A stretch of DNA of 62,866 nt from positions 1-62,866 of the forward strand of contig NZ_JMFO01000020.1 of the NCBI RefSeq assembly GCF_000714715.1. The letters run 5' to 3'. The DNA is from Candidatus Magnetobacterium casense (GTDB taxonomy: Bacteria > Nitrospirota > Thermodesulfovibrionia > Thermodesulfovibrionales > Magnetobacteriaceae). Both the position numbers and the translations under genes were made by a program. The notes below the pieces were generated by a model that was given only the letters and a program-made list of their open reading frames with translations, made no database searches and was not told the origin of the DNA. Below are positions 34,981 to 44,874 of this stretch, one piece after another (positions within the stretch are counted from its first letter, which is position 1; each line of letters starts with the position of its first letter).

Positions 34981-36897
34981 TTAATTTATACTTCCAAACC
35001 TACGCAGTCTTATCAAGAGAGCCAGTGCTATTGGCAACAGGACAGTCAGGATATCCGTTTTGTCTTTGTCATTATCGGAGCTACTGGTACCGGCTATGGA
35101 GCAACCGCCACCGCCGCCACCACTTGAGGGAGGAGGAGCTACTACCTGGACAGTGGCCTCGTTGGAGTTGGGCGATACGCCAATTGCGTTGTATGCCACT
35201 ACCTTATACGTATAGGACTGCCCTGCGATTGTATCGGTATCGACAAATGACTGTGTATCGGCAACCAAGGCCTTGTATTGTACATATGGGCCATCACCGG
35301 GTCTTCTGTAGAGCAGGAAGCCATTTTCTGCGGTAGCCCTGTCAACCCAGTTCAGGACTACATAGCCGGCAGAGGTGCTGACCACTTTGAGGTCGGAGGG
35401 GCTCCACAGGGCCGAGAGCGATTTCCAGGCATTTATCCTTCCACCGGTTCTGGTCATGGTGTTGTATGGCGAGGCCATTGGGTCAGTGTAGCTTTCTACC
35501 ATCTGCTTGATCTGCGCAAAGCTGAAGTGCGGATAGTACGCCCACAAGAGGGCAGCCAAACCACTGACGTGCGGGGCAGACATGGACGTTCCGCTATAGA
35601 TGCAACTATAGATGGTGCCGGAGTTATAGCCTGTTATCGTGCTGCAGATATCAACGCCGGGGGCGGAGACATCGACGGAGATCACCCCGTAATTGGAGAA
35701 CGAGGCTAGCATATCGTTTTGGTCGGAGGCTGCAACCGATATGATGTTTTCCAGGTTATAGCTGGCAGGGTAGCACGGGGAGAGGTCGTTGTCGTTTTGG
35801 AGGGAGCCGTTGCAGTAGATGTCATCGGAGCTGCCACCGTTACCGGCTGAGGCCACCAGCAAAACGCCTGCATCCCTTGCGTTTGCGATTGCATTATAGA
35901 TGGCCTGACTGGTGTTTTTCCATCCCAGGGAGGCATTGATGATCCTGGCGCCGTTTCTGGTTGCGTACTGGATACCTGAAATCAGTGCATCCATTGTGGT
36001 TTTGAGGTCGGAGTTGAGAATCTTGACGGGCATAATGGTCACGTCCCAACTGACACCGGCCACACCGGTTGAATTGTTTCCGATGGCGCCGGTTGTGCCG
36101 GAGACGTGGGTGCCATGTCCGTGGACATCCATTGGGTTATTGCCTTCTTTTGGGTCTACAGAGTCATTACCGACGAAGTCCCATCCCCGGATGTCATCAA
36201 CATAGCCGTTGTTGTCGTTATCGAGGCCGTCAAGGGATTCTTTGATGTTGTTCCAGATATTACCGCCAAGGTCGGGGTGATTGTAGTCCACCCCTGTATC
36301 CAGGACGGCAACGATGACGTTTTTATCGCCTTTGGTGACATCCCACGCCTTATAGGCCTTTATGTCTGCACCAGGGGTACCGTTTTTCTGGCCGTTGTTG
36401 TACAGTGCCCATTGCACGGCAAAATAGGGGTCATTGGGCATCACGTCCAGGCCCTGTGCATAGTAGTTGGGTTCGGCGTACTGGACATCGGCATGTTGCA
36501 TGTACTGCTTAACGGCCTCTTTAACGTTGAGGGACGCTGGCAGTGTCACGAGTTCGAGATTTTTCACCAGCGTGTAGGACTTCACGACCTTGGCGCCAAG
36601 TGCCCTATGCACGGTCAACGACCTGGTTGAGGTGATATCGTCCTTGAACTTAATAAGCAATTGTCCTTCTTTATAGGCATTCGTATTGACATCTGAGAGG
36701 TCCTTTGGGGTAAACCTTCCTTTTGTCAGGGAGGCGGTTTCGGTCTCGTGTGTCTTTACGGTTGTCGTTGCCGTATTGGCAGCGGTGTTGGAGTTAGCGG
36801 CGTCTTTTTTCCCCTGGTCTCCGCAGGAGGCAACAGCCAGCAACATCGCAATCACGATTATTACTCGTATCAACTGAATAATACTGCATCTCTTCAT
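34981..36897 (-). CDS. Subtilisin-like (S8) protease with lipobox and GGC-type C-terminal tail
   Basis: 638 residues from ATG at 36897 (GTGGAGGAAC precedes it). A lipoprotein signal ends AVASC (C25). A prodomain (about 75-145) is followed by the catalytic triad D200 (VLDTGVDYNHPDL), H261 (HGHGTHVSG) and S438 (GTSMSAPHV), oxyanion N near 353 (SAGNGG), a fibronectin-type domain (about 505-590) and a tail with GGGGGGCSI, a charged spacer, a hydrophobic helix (VLLPIALALLI) and RLRR. Such GGC-hydrophobic-basic tails resemble CTERM sorting signals. The enzyme is likely exported to the surface. It lies 22 nt behind the Ig-repeat gene, in the same direction, so the two are probably co-transcribed. 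Confidence 0.88.
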   Translation of the reverse strand: MKRCSIIQLIRVIIVIAMLLAVASCGDQGKKDAANSNTAANTATTTVKTHETETASLTKGRFTPKDLSDVNTNAYKEGQLLIKFKDDITSTRSLTVHRALGAKVVKSYTLVKNLELVTLPASLNVKEAVKQYMQHADVQYAEPNYYAQGLDVMPNDPYFAVQWALYNNGQKNGTPGADIKAYKAWDVTKGDKNVIVAVLDTGVDYNHPDLGGNIWNNIKESLDGLDNDNNGYVDDIRGWDFVGNDSVDPKEGNNPMDVHGHGTHVSGTTGAIGNNSTGVAGVSWDVTIMPVKILNSDLKTTMDALISGIQYATRNGARIINASLGWKNTSQAIYNAIANARDAGVLLVASAGNGGSSDDIYCNGSLQNDNDLSPCYPASYNLENIISVAASDQNDMLASFSNYGVISVDVSAPGVDICSTITGYNSGTIYSCIYSGTSMSAPHVSGLAALLWAYYPHFSFAQIKQMVESYTDPMASPYNTMTRTGGRINAWKSLSALWSPSDLKVVSTSAGYVVLNWVDRATAENGFLLYRRPGDGPYVQYKALVADTQSFVDTDTIAGQSYTYKVVAYNAIGVSPNSNEATVQVVAPPPSSGGGGGGCSIAGTSSSDNDKDKTDILTVLLPIALALLIRLRRFGSIN

Positions 36898-36919
36898 AAG
36901 TTCCTCCACATGTCCTTCA

Positions 36920-39868
36920 TCAATATACGGTCAACTTCACGCCACAGCTACTTGTACTGGTAGTGGCATCAAGCACCTGGATATTGACGGTTGTACCGTT
37001 ATCGCTGGCAGTAACCTTTTGTCTGACGGTAACCGTCAGGGGTATAGAGCTTGAGGCGGTTGCAGAGTTCCCGACCTTTGCGGTTAAGAGGTCAGGGCGA
37101 TCGACGTAGATCTTAAACGGAGGGGTACCGCCAAATATGTCAAAGTTAGCCGTATCACCTGCGTTGGGGGCGAGCAAGGTAATAGTCTCAGGGTATATTG
37201 AGAAGGTTCCTGCGGCAACTTGCAGGGTTCCAGTGCCCGTTAAACCATTGGCATCCGTGACGTAAAAGGTAATAGTTCCCGATGTAAGGTCTTTCAACAG
37301 GGTGAGGGTCACAGTTGAACCTACCACAGATGCACTGGCCAGTTGAGGGGAGTCGGTGGTCACTGAATAGGGTGTTTTGCCACCTGAGACCGTATATGTG
37401 GCCGTAGTACCCTTTATCGGTGTCGTCAGGATTCTGGTTGCAGGTGTTACAAGCAGCGAGCTAGCCCCTGCAGGATTTAAGTTGAGGTTTGCCGTGCCAG
37501 TAAGGCCATTGGCATCGGTAACATTGATAATAACGGTAGTAGCCGTTGTAATTGCAGCAAGGGTTGTCACGTTGAGGGTGTCACCGTTTGTTGAGGTGCT
37601 TACCGTTTGTGGCAGATTAACGCTGGTTCTGTAGGGGCTTGTACCGCCGATGATCGTATACGTAGCGACAGTGCCCACCGCAGGGCTTGTGAGGGTTTGG
37701 CTGGCAGGGTCTATCCTTAAAGAGCCTGTGGCCGCCCTGAGGTCAAGCGTTGCGGTTGCCGATACGCCTGAAGAGTCTGTAACGTAGATATTTACTGTAC
37801 CGGCGTTAGAAGTTGTGATTGCCACACGGGTTGTTGCGGTTATCGTATTGCCGCTTATTGCAACGTCGGCAAGTTGTGGTTTATCCACGGTAACGCTGTA
37901 AGGCGGGGCACCGCCCGATACCGTATAGGTAGCAGTAGTACCTACAGGTGGATTTGTCAGTATCTGGGTTGGCGGCGTGATCTTTATACCGCTTGAAGAG
38001 GACACCTGAAGGGCTAAAGATGCGGTGGCAGTCTTTCCCTTATTATCCTGCACGGTCAGCGTTACAGATTTTGCATTTGCCGCTGTTATGACCACAAGGG
38101 TAGTAACGGTCAAGGTTGAGCCGGATACACTTGTACTAACCAGTTGCGGGTCGCCAGAGGAGGCCGTATATGGGCGTCTTCCGCCTCGCACCGTGTATGT
38201 AACACTCGTCCCCACCGGTGGAGAGGTCAGCGTTTGAAGGTTTGGTGTTATCGACAGGGGGTCAGAAGCCAGCACTAAGGTAACGGTGACCTCGGTGTGT
38301 TTTGCGTCGGTTACCGTAATTGATACGTTTGTTGTATCATCATTGGGGAGACTTACTACGGTGGCCGTTATCTCAGAACCGCTTATTGCTACCGACACTG
38401 CCGGATTACCGCTGCGCACGCTATAGGGTTTGGCGCCGCCGACCACGTTAAACGTTGCCGTATCGCCGACCTTTGGGTCTGAGATGGTCTGAGTCTCCGG
38501 GGTTACTTCCAGCGCCCTATTGACCGTGAGGGCGACAAAGCCCGATACTGCTCCAACCCTTGCCTCTACGGTGCATTGTCCGGAATTTCCGGTAGGGATT
38601 TCTGTTGGGGCGGTAAAGATCGTTGTAGCCTTACCGTTGACTATCTGGGCTGTTTGCGGGTTAAACGACGACAAGGCTGTAGCGGTGCTGTCTTTGCAGT
38701 CGGCGTAGAACTGGACAAACGTACCATCGGGTGCCGTTGCATCACCCAGGGTTGTGTTCACCGTGGCCGTGATATAGGACGTCTGTCCTGTGGCAACTTC
38801 CGTGGGGTTTGCCGTTACCGTTACGCTTGAGACAACTATTGGCTCTATAAACAGGGTTGTGCTGCCCGTGCCGTAGAACTTCCTTCCAGTGGGGCTAAAC
38901 TCGGGGAAGCTGTAGCTGTCCGTCGTTGCCAAAACAGAGAGCAACCGTTCTTGAGTGATGTTCTGGCAGCTTATTCGGAATTCGGTCTTGGCCTCTCCGG
39001 AGCTGTTGGTATAGACGCGGTCTTCGCTGAACCAATACGACGGCACACCCGTTGTATTGTTGTGCGTTGTATAGCAATTGTATTCGTTAGTGGCATCTAT
39101 GGTGCCGCTACCGTTATAGTCACATCCTGTAAGCGTTTTGACGCCCGTTGTCTGGTTTACGGAGTATATGCCGTAGGTGTTGTTATAGAAGTCAACGAGA
39201 TTACTCAGGTCAGTGCCTATAAACAGGCCTATACCGGCGGTCTTTTCTCCCTTGAAATAGACCGTGGCCTTGACTTTTACGATTTGGTCTGCTTTTGACT
39301 GACAGACTTTGTAATCGTCTTTTTCGTTATAGGTGCCGTTGTTGTTGCCGTCTATGTCCAGGACAACCGATATGGGTGTAAACTGGTTTACGATGGTCCC
39401 TGAGCTTGTAAAGAGCACCGACCTGCGTGCCATCAGACCGCCGCCGACGTATGCCTCTACGGTGACATAGCCGCTTGCCGTGGAGTTTACCTTGATGCTT
39501 GCCCGGCCATAGATGTCTGTTTGAACCTTGTAGACTGCGACATCCTTAGCGGCAAAGTCGTTTAACAGGCTTGGGCTTATGTTGCCGGCCGTTGATGTCT
39601 TTGTGAAGGTCACTTCCGTATTTTTAACGGGTTTGCCGTTTGCGTCGGTGACCAGGGCGGTCATATAAATCGGAGCGTTTGACTGTCCTACGGTCTTGTC
39701 GGTGGAGAGCATTATGTCATGCGGTACGCCTCCGGTTGGTTTCGGCGGTGTGTAGTCGTTACCGGAGGAGCCACCCCCACCGCCACAACTGACAACGGAC
39801 ATGGCCAGCAAACACAAGAGCATGGAATATAGGAAATAACGCATTATACTCTGATTACATCTATTCAT
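36920..39868 (-). CDS. Lipoprotein with invasin-like and tandem Ig-like repeats
   Basis: 982 residues. A lipobox ends MSVVSC (about 28), followed by a glycine/serine spacer. A Big_1-like domain (about 50-155) and a calcium-rich insert (VVLDIDGNNNGTYNEKDDYK) come first. About 100 residues near 345-445 form another Ig-like domain. The rest is six tandem repeats of about 85 residues (pattern ITPxxQTLTSPPVGTxxTYTVxGGxxPY, ending VTDxxGxTxTAxLxL). It probably extends from the outer membrane as an adhesin. AAGGAG precedes the ATG. Very repeat-rich DNA. Flanked by the small lipoprotein (21 nt upstream) and the subtilase. Confidence 0.82.
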   Translation of the reverse strand: MNRCNQSIMRYFLYSMLLCLLAMSVVSCGGGGGSSGNDYTPPKPTGGVPHDIMLSTDKTVGQSNAPIYMTALVTDANGKPVKNTEVTFTKTSTAGNISPSLLNDFAAKDVAVYKVQTDIYGRASIKVNSTASGYVTVEAYVGGGLMARRSVLFTSSGTIVNQFTPISVVLDIDGNNNGTYNEKDDYKVCQSKADQIVKVKATVYFKGEKTAGIGLFIGTDLSNLVDFYNNTYGIYSVNQTTGVKTLTGCDYNGSGTIDATNEYNCYTTHNNTTGVPSYWFSEDRVYTNSSGEAKTEFRISCQNITQERLLSVLATTDSYSFPEFSPTGRKFYGTGSTTLFIEPIVVSSVTVTANPTEVATGQTSYITATVNTTLGDATAPDGTFVQFYADCKDSTATALSSFNPQTAQIVNGKATTIFTAPTEIPTGNSGQCTVEARVGAVSGFVALTVNRALEVTPETQTISDPKVGDTATFNVVGGAKPYSVRSGNPAVSVAISGSEITATVVSLPNDDTTNVSITVTDAKHTEVTVTLVLASDPLSITPNLQTLTSPPVGTSVTYTVRGGRRPYTASSGDPQLVSTSVSGSTLTVTTLVVITAANAKSVTLTVQDNKGKTATASLALQVSSSSGIKITPPTQILTNPPVGTTATYTVSGGAPPYSVTVDKPQLADVAISGNTITATTRVAITTSNAGTVNIYVTDSSGVSATATLDLRAATGSLRIDPASQTLTSPAVGTVATYTIIGGTSPYRTSVNLPQTVSTSTNGDTLNVTTLAAITTATTVIINVTDANGLTGTANLNLNPAGASSLLVTPATRILTTPIKGTTATYTVSGGKTPYSVTTDSPQLASASVVGSTVTLTLLKDLTSGTITFYVTDANGLTGTGTLQVAAGTFSIYPETITLLAPNAGDTANFDIFGGTPPFKIYVDRPDLLTAKVGNSATASSSIPLTVTVRQKVTASDNGTTVNIQVLDATTSTSSCGVKLTVY

Positions 39869-39888
39869 TATTATATACTCCTTAGGAT

Positions 39889-40503
39889 TTAACAGTTATC
39901 GTAATTGGCCAATGACACCGTCCTGTGGATCGGCACATTAAACTCATGCCCCAGCGAATCAACGCCATAGAGGGTTATTTTCATATCATACAGGTATGGC
40001 TCCAACTTGTTGGGGTTATATTTCCCGCTGTTTATCTCTTTCATGTATTCCGTTTTTGTACCTGCATCCAGGATAACAAGGTTTACCGTTGCCGAGGTAT
40101 CGGGTTGCACCGTAACGGTCGTTGTCAGGTCAAACATCTTAATTGGCGGCAGGTCAAGTTCGTATATCTGCTGTGTATATTCAATGGTATAACGTTGTAT
40201 AAAGACAGGGTTGGCAGGGGTCAGTTTATCATACGATGCGAGATTGACCGTCATAACGCTGGTATCGTCTCCCCACTTTTCCGGTTTACCGCCTTCACAT
40301 ATGCCCTGCACCAGATCAATGCTCCACCCATCCCCCTGGTCTCCCGCGGGGGATGAATGAACCATAGTGGACACGGTTAGATACCCGCCGATCTTACCCG
40401 GCTCACTACTACCGGGGCTGGCCGGTCCGCTACCCCCTCCACAACTGTAGACAAACACCAGACCCAAGACCAAAAACAGTGTTAAAATCCTTCTTCTTTG
40501 CAT
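39889..40503 (-). CDS. Small lipoprotein of unknown function
   Basis: 204 residues. Hydrophobic signal followed by FVYSC (lipobox, Cys about 21) and a GGGSG spacer. The mature part is beta-rich (GGYLTVSTMVHSSPAG, YDLPPIKMFDLTTTVTVQPDTSATVNLVILD). No family recognised. It lies 73 nt after pilQ and 20 nt before the Ig-repeat gene, so it links the pilus operon to the surface-protein genes. Confidence 0.7.
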   Translation of the reverse strand: MQRRRILTLFLVLGLVFVYSCGGGSGPASPGSSEPGKIGGYLTVSTMVHSSPAGDQGDGWSIDLVQGICEGGKPEKWGDDTSVMTVNLASYDKLTPANPVFIQRYTIEYTQQIYELDLPPIKMFDLTTTVTVQPDTSATVNLVILDAGTKTEYMKEINSGKYNPNKLEPYLYDMKITLYGVDSLGHEFNVPIHRTVSLANYDNC

Positions 40504-40576
40504 ATCTTCTCCTTCTTGTATAATCTTAATATACCGACGCTATGAACTATAAAAAAAAGTAAAACGTCTCATGTCG

Positions 40577-43252
40577 TTATTGCTCCACGATCTTACAATC
40601 AGTAGCATCGCTGCCAAATTCTCTCTCCACAACCCTGGGCGTTATAAATATCAGGTACTCTGATTCTTTATTCTCCTTCGTGGTTGATTTAAAGAGCCAA
40701 CCCAAAACCGGTATATCTTTTAGTCCTGCCGTCCCCTCCTCTGAGATGGCAGCATTTTGTTTGAATATACCTCCCAACACCAAAGTTTCACCATCTTTTA
40801 CTATGACCTTTGTTTTTTCGTTTAATTTCGTTGTATTGGGGGCATCGCTGCCACCTATCTTGGTATAGCCAACCAAGTCTTCCTTTTTAATCTCCACATC
40901 GAGATTGATCAGCCGACCGGGCGTGATCTTTGGCGTGATCTTGATATCAACGGAGACGGACTTAAACGCTGCCGACACCACTCCCTGGGGGTTCATTATG
41001 GGGTATGGTATGTCCAACCCTTGTGTAATGCTTGCTTCTTCGTTGTTCATTGTAAGCAGGCGGGGGCTTGTGATAATCTTACCACTATTTGAGGTCTCCA
41101 TTGCTTGCAACTTCAGGTCCAGACCAAGTGTCCTCTGGGCATTTATAAAACCCAGGGCTATACCACTGCCCAGGTTAGAAACAGTTGTAGGCATATCTGC
41201 CAGAAAGGTTTGGCCAGTGACGCCTGCTCCCTTACCTATCCCTATTGCACCTGTTTTGTCAAAAGACCTTGAAAAGAATCCCCAATTTATTCCCAACGCA
41301 TCCGAAATATTATTATTGACCTCTATTATCTTGGTCTCTATTAACACCTGTTTCTTAGGCACATCCAGTGCATGGATAAAATCCCTGATATTCTTCAACG
41401 CTGATTCTATATCTATAACTATGAGTTTATTTACCGATTCGTCGGCATAAACGGTACCTTTGGCAGTCAACAAGCCTCCTTGTGCTCTTTTCTGCTGAAG
41501 ACCTATATTGAAAGCCTCTACATCCTCCTGTTGCTTGGGTTTTCCTGCTGTACTTTTACCTTCCGCCTCAAACTTGCTTAACAGTTTCTTATTTACTTCA
41601 TCGGCAGGTACATATTTCAGAAGACAATCCATGCGCTTTACTTTAGCCAATTCCTGCAACGCTTCTTCTTCTTTGCGTTTAGATGCTGATATTCGCAGCC
41701 TTTCATCATCTTCTCGTTTTTTCGCTTCAAGCTCTGTCTTTCTCATATCGTCCAGGGTCTTCTGGTTGGCTATGCGAATGATGTTGCCGGTTACATCGCA
41801 GCCGAGTCTGAGTATTTTTTGAACAAGGTCTACCACTTGATACCAGGGGGCATCCTTAATCTGCATCGTCACCTTACCGCTAACATCGGAGTCTACTACG
41901 ATATCACAGCCACTCTCGTCGGCGAGGAGTTTGAGCAATGCCGTCACAGGGGCATCCTGAACATTCAGCCTTATCTTATTTTGGGTACCACACTCAAGTC
42001 TTTTGCCGCACATAGTAATCTCAAGGGGTTCAGCGGCTTCATCCTTTATTATCTTCACCGTCCCATCATCAAAGGGCGAGGCTAAAGAATCTCCTCTTTG
42101 CACAGGGGTTACAGGAGGCATTTTTCCAACAGGCTGGTCTACTTTGAAAGCAGGCATATCTGCCGCCATGACAGGGTCTTTCTTCTTACCTGCTACATCT
42201 GCCTTTGTGCTACCTGCCCGTTCTCTGCGTTCGGCAGGAGTTGAATCGCCACCCTTCACGGCCCGCCTTACCGCCGCATCTATCCGGTCAAACGTCGTCA
42301 GAGACACTATGATCGTATCATTGACCGTCAGCACCTCGTAGGGGGTATCCTTCTGCAGCTCTAATACTACACGCACGCCCAGATTGCCCTCTTCCCACCT
42401 TAGCGCCTTTAAGGGCACTGCTATCTCCTTTGGTAGTTTTGACGCTATCTTTACATTTGGGATGTCTATTGCTATCTTGTCTGAGACACTGACATCGCTA
42501 AGGCTGGATATCACGGGTTTCAAGGCACCGTCGCCACGGATTATCACATTTACGGCATCCCTCTCTCGCTTAAAGCTCACACCGGTAATGCTCCTAGCCT
42601 CATGCACGGGAGTATCCCCAGCCGACACCGGATGACTCTCCAGCGATTTGTCTGCGGGCTTCTCTGTCGGCAGATTCTCTATCGGTGTTGTCTCGTCGCT
42701 TGATTTCACTATCGGTCCTTTTTCCGATTTAACCGCCAACCACTCTTTACCGCCATTTTGTGCACCACTGCTGACATCCGCAGCCCTAACACCATCGGCA
42801 TCCTTGCGAACGCCAACAGTCAGGACATTATCCGACTGCTTATGTGTAGTCTCAAATGGTGACGTAAGCGTAATCTCCACGTTTAATACGCCATCTGCAC
42901 CGGAGGGCTGCAATGACACTTCGGCAATCCCTTCCTTGCCCGAAACAATCCTGTTTCTGTACATGCCCAAGTCCACGGCCTTTAGACTCACCACTATCTT
43001 AAACGGGTCCGACGGTGGAGTCAGCGAATATTCAAAGGGCTTCTCCGCTACGACCTTCACCATATAGTCCTCTATTTCTATTGATTTCAGAAAATTGGGG
43101 CCTTTGGCACCTGCCTGTGCCTTCCCGCTGTCATCTTGCAACAGGCCGTCAGGTTTGCCACTACCACTGACACCTCCCGTTGAGCTGCAACCATAAAGCA
43201 TCGTGACAAAAAGTATAACGACCCATAATATTAAGCCCTTGTCTTTAAACAT
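40577..43252 (-). CDS. pilQ: PilQ-type secretin (type IV pilus)
   Basis: 891 residues from the ATG at 43252, which has GGGAGG 9 nt before it; two other ATGs (43258, 43297) are less well placed. A lipobox ends MLYGC. Two AMIN-type domains (about 35-130 and 215-320) bind peptidoglycan, an STN/secretin-N region follows (about 420-495), then a charged helical insert, a second N-type domain, and the secretin domain (about 680-885: VLIETKIIEVNNNISDALGINWG, ..., VKDGETLVLGGIFKQ, GWLFKSTTKENKESEYLIFITPRVV). The secretin forms the outer-membrane pore through which the pilus leaves. Confidence 0.93.
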   Translation of the reverse strand: MFKDKGLILWVVILFVTMLYGCSSTGGVSGSGKPDGLLQDDSGKAQAGAKGPNFLKSIEIEDYMVKVVAEKPFEYSLTPPSDPFKIVVSLKAVDLGMYRNRIVSGKEGIAEVSLQPSGADGVLNVEITLTSPFETTHKQSDNVLTVGVRKDADGVRAADVSSGAQNGGKEWLAVKSEKGPIVKSSDETTPIENLPTEKPADKSLESHPVSAGDTPVHEARSITGVSFKRERDAVNVIIRGDGALKPVISSLSDVSVSDKIAIDIPNVKIASKLPKEIAVPLKALRWEEGNLGVRVVLELQKDTPYEVLTVNDTIIVSLTTFDRIDAAVRRAVKGGDSTPAERRERAGSTKADVAGKKKDPVMAADMPAFKVDQPVGKMPPVTPVQRGDSLASPFDDGTVKIIKDEAAEPLEITMCGKRLECGTQNKIRLNVQDAPVTALLKLLADESGCDIVVDSDVSGKVTMQIKDAPWYQVVDLVQKILRLGCDVTGNIIRIANQKTLDDMRKTELEAKKREDDERLRISASKRKEEEALQELAKVKRMDCLLKYVPADEVNKKLLSKFEAEGKSTAGKPKQQEDVEAFNIGLQQKRAQGGLLTAKGTVYADESVNKLIVIDIESALKNIRDFIHALDVPKKQVLIETKIIEVNNNISDALGINWGFFSRSFDKTGAIGIGKGAGVTGQTFLADMPTTVSNLGSGIALGFINAQRTLGLDLKLQAMETSNSGKIITSPRLLTMNNEEASITQGLDIPYPIMNPQGVVSAAFKSVSVDIKITPKITPGRLINLDVEIKKEDLVGYTKIGGSDAPNTTKLNEKTKVIVKDGETLVLGGIFKQNAAISEEGTAGLKDIPVLGWLFKSTTKENKESEYLIFITPRVVEREFGSDATDCKIVEQ

Positions 43253-43305
43253 TTTCATTGGCCTCCCTGACATCTCCATTAATTGATATAAAATCATTAA
43301 CTATC

Positions 43306-44874
43306 CTAGTGTTTACCATCTTTCTTTGATCTATCACCCTTGTCACCCATACTCGTCCTATCGCCACCGGCACTGTCGCCAGTGTTGCCATCGAGATTAA
43401 TGTTCAGATCGAGACAGATATTGCCGGTGCCTGACTCGATATTTTCTCTCTTTATAGACCTCCCGGCACCTCCCATATTTGAGAAGGTTATCGTCAGGTC
43501 CTTTATCACTACCGGCTGCGAGCTACATTTAGCAGCCCCATTGGCCGTATCTTTCGGTTTTATTTTCAGAATATTACCGTCAACTTCTTTATCGAGCCTA
43601 TGCGTATCAAGGATCAATTCCAGGGCCTTATCCCACGGAACGTCTTTCAGCTTCAGCGTAATCTTACCCTTGACGGCCGGGTCTACAACGATGTTATATC
43701 CGCTGACATCGGATATCAATCTCATTATCGGCACAATTTCTGCGTTGTTAAAGTCGAGCGTCACCAGGCCCTTTCTTGGGAATTCTGCTCCATCATGCCC
43801 TTTTTCGGCGGAGGGTTTTTTACCCTCTTCCTTGAGGCGGTCTATCCTGGCCTGCACATCGCTCATCACATCATCCGTCGTTGAGGCATCTTTACCACCA
43901 CGGCTATCTCTCTTCTTTTTCTTTCCGGCAGGTTGTTCCTTTCCGACAGGTTGCACGATTGCTGCCGTGTCAGAGGCATTCGTCCCCGGCGCCGTCAGCA
44001 CGATCTCCACCACATTGCCACCCATGACCACATCGTAGTTAACCTTCTCTGCCACGTCCAACACTATCCGCACCTTATCTTTGTGCTCTACCCATCTGAT
44101 GGCGCTCAGGGGCATCTTAGGGGTTTGCTTTTGTAGCCTTGCCAGTCTCACCTTGGGGATGTCTACCACGATCCTGCCATCGAGCGTAAAGACATCCGGC
44201 GCTATCGGACCATCCCCCGATATCTCCACCTTTGAGAGCGTAGCCGATTCCTTCCTGAAATGTACACCGGTTATGTTTCTGGCCCCTTTTAACGCACCAT
44301 TTGATACTATGACCTTCTCCTTAATCGCACCGTTTGTCGCCACGCCTGGTCTTTCTCCACTGGATTTAACAGTGTCTGTTGCCGGGTCAAGCGTGCCGGC
44401 TTTAAGTACAAGTTCCAGCTCATTTTGCGAAACCACATCAGAGACATCAAATGGAGACGACAGCCTTATCTCTAACACGGTTGACATTTCTTCCTCTTTG
44501 ACGGTTACGTCCACTATGCCTTCTTTGCCTACAATTAGACGGTCTTTATAATCGCCTGCCTCTACACCCTTAAGTTCAACTATTTTTTTCAACGGATCGA
44601 AAGTGTTTATTACATTATAGGGAAACACGCTACTTGCGGTCAGTTTGATTTTATCGCCCTCAAGACCAACTTCATTCAATACATTACCGGAAGGCTGCCG
44701 TGTGTTTTGCTCTGCTACCTGTTGTGTCTCTTTTTTTGTCTCCTGCTCTATTCCTTGGCTTACCGGCCCCTGATTTACCGGTCTGGCATCCTTCCTGCCA
44801 GAGGCACAACCATAAAGCAATACAACAGAAACCAAAACTACTATCAACTTACTAAAAACGCCTAAAAATCGCAT
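43306..44874 (-). CDS. PilQ-like lipoprotein lacking the secretin pore (AMIN/STN only)
   Basis: 522 residues from ATG at 44874 (GAGGAGG 7 nt before). A lipobox ends VLLYGC. Two AMIN-like domains (about 50-150 and 215-325) and an STN domain (about 395-465: VTLDFNNAEIVPIMRLISDVSGYNIVVDPAVKGKITLKLKDVPWDKALELILDTHRL) match the front half of PilQ, but no secretin domain follows; the tail is polar (GDSAGGDRTS). It starts 13 nt inside the pilP gene and precedes pilQ by 53 nt. It probably arose by duplication of pilQ and may help secretin assembly or anchor it to peptidoglycan, in the manner of TsaP-like or FimV-like helpers. Confidence 0.8.
   Translation of the reverse strand: MRFLGVFSKLIVVLVSVVLLYGCASGRKDARPVNQGPVSQGIEQETKKETQQVAEQNTRQPSGNVLNEVGLEGDKIKLTASSVFPYNVINTFDPLKKIVELKGVEAGDYKDRLIVGKEGIVDVTVKEEEMSTVLEIRLSSPFDVSDVVSQNELELVLKAGTLDPATDTVKSSGERPGVATNGAIKEKVIVSNGALKGARNITGVHFRKESATLSKVEISGDGPIAPDVFTLDGRIVVDIPKVRLARLQKQTPKMPLSAIRWVEHKDKVRIVLDVAEKVNYDVVMGGNVVEIVLTAPGTNASDTAAIVQPVGKEQPAGKKKKRDSRGGKDASTTDDVMSDVQARIDRLKEEGKKPSAEKGHDGAEFPRKGLVTLDFNNAEIVPIMRLISDVSGYNIVVDPAVKGKITLKLKDVPWDKALELILDTHRLDKEVDGNILKIKPKDTANGAAKCSSQPVVIKDLTITFSNMGGAGRSIKRENIESGTGNICLDLNINLDGNTGDSAGGDRTSMGDKGDRSKKDGKH

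Noticed and set aside
37000..38600. Tandem DNA repeats
   Set aside because: They encode the roughly 85-residue Ig-like repeats of the large lipoprotein, in frame.
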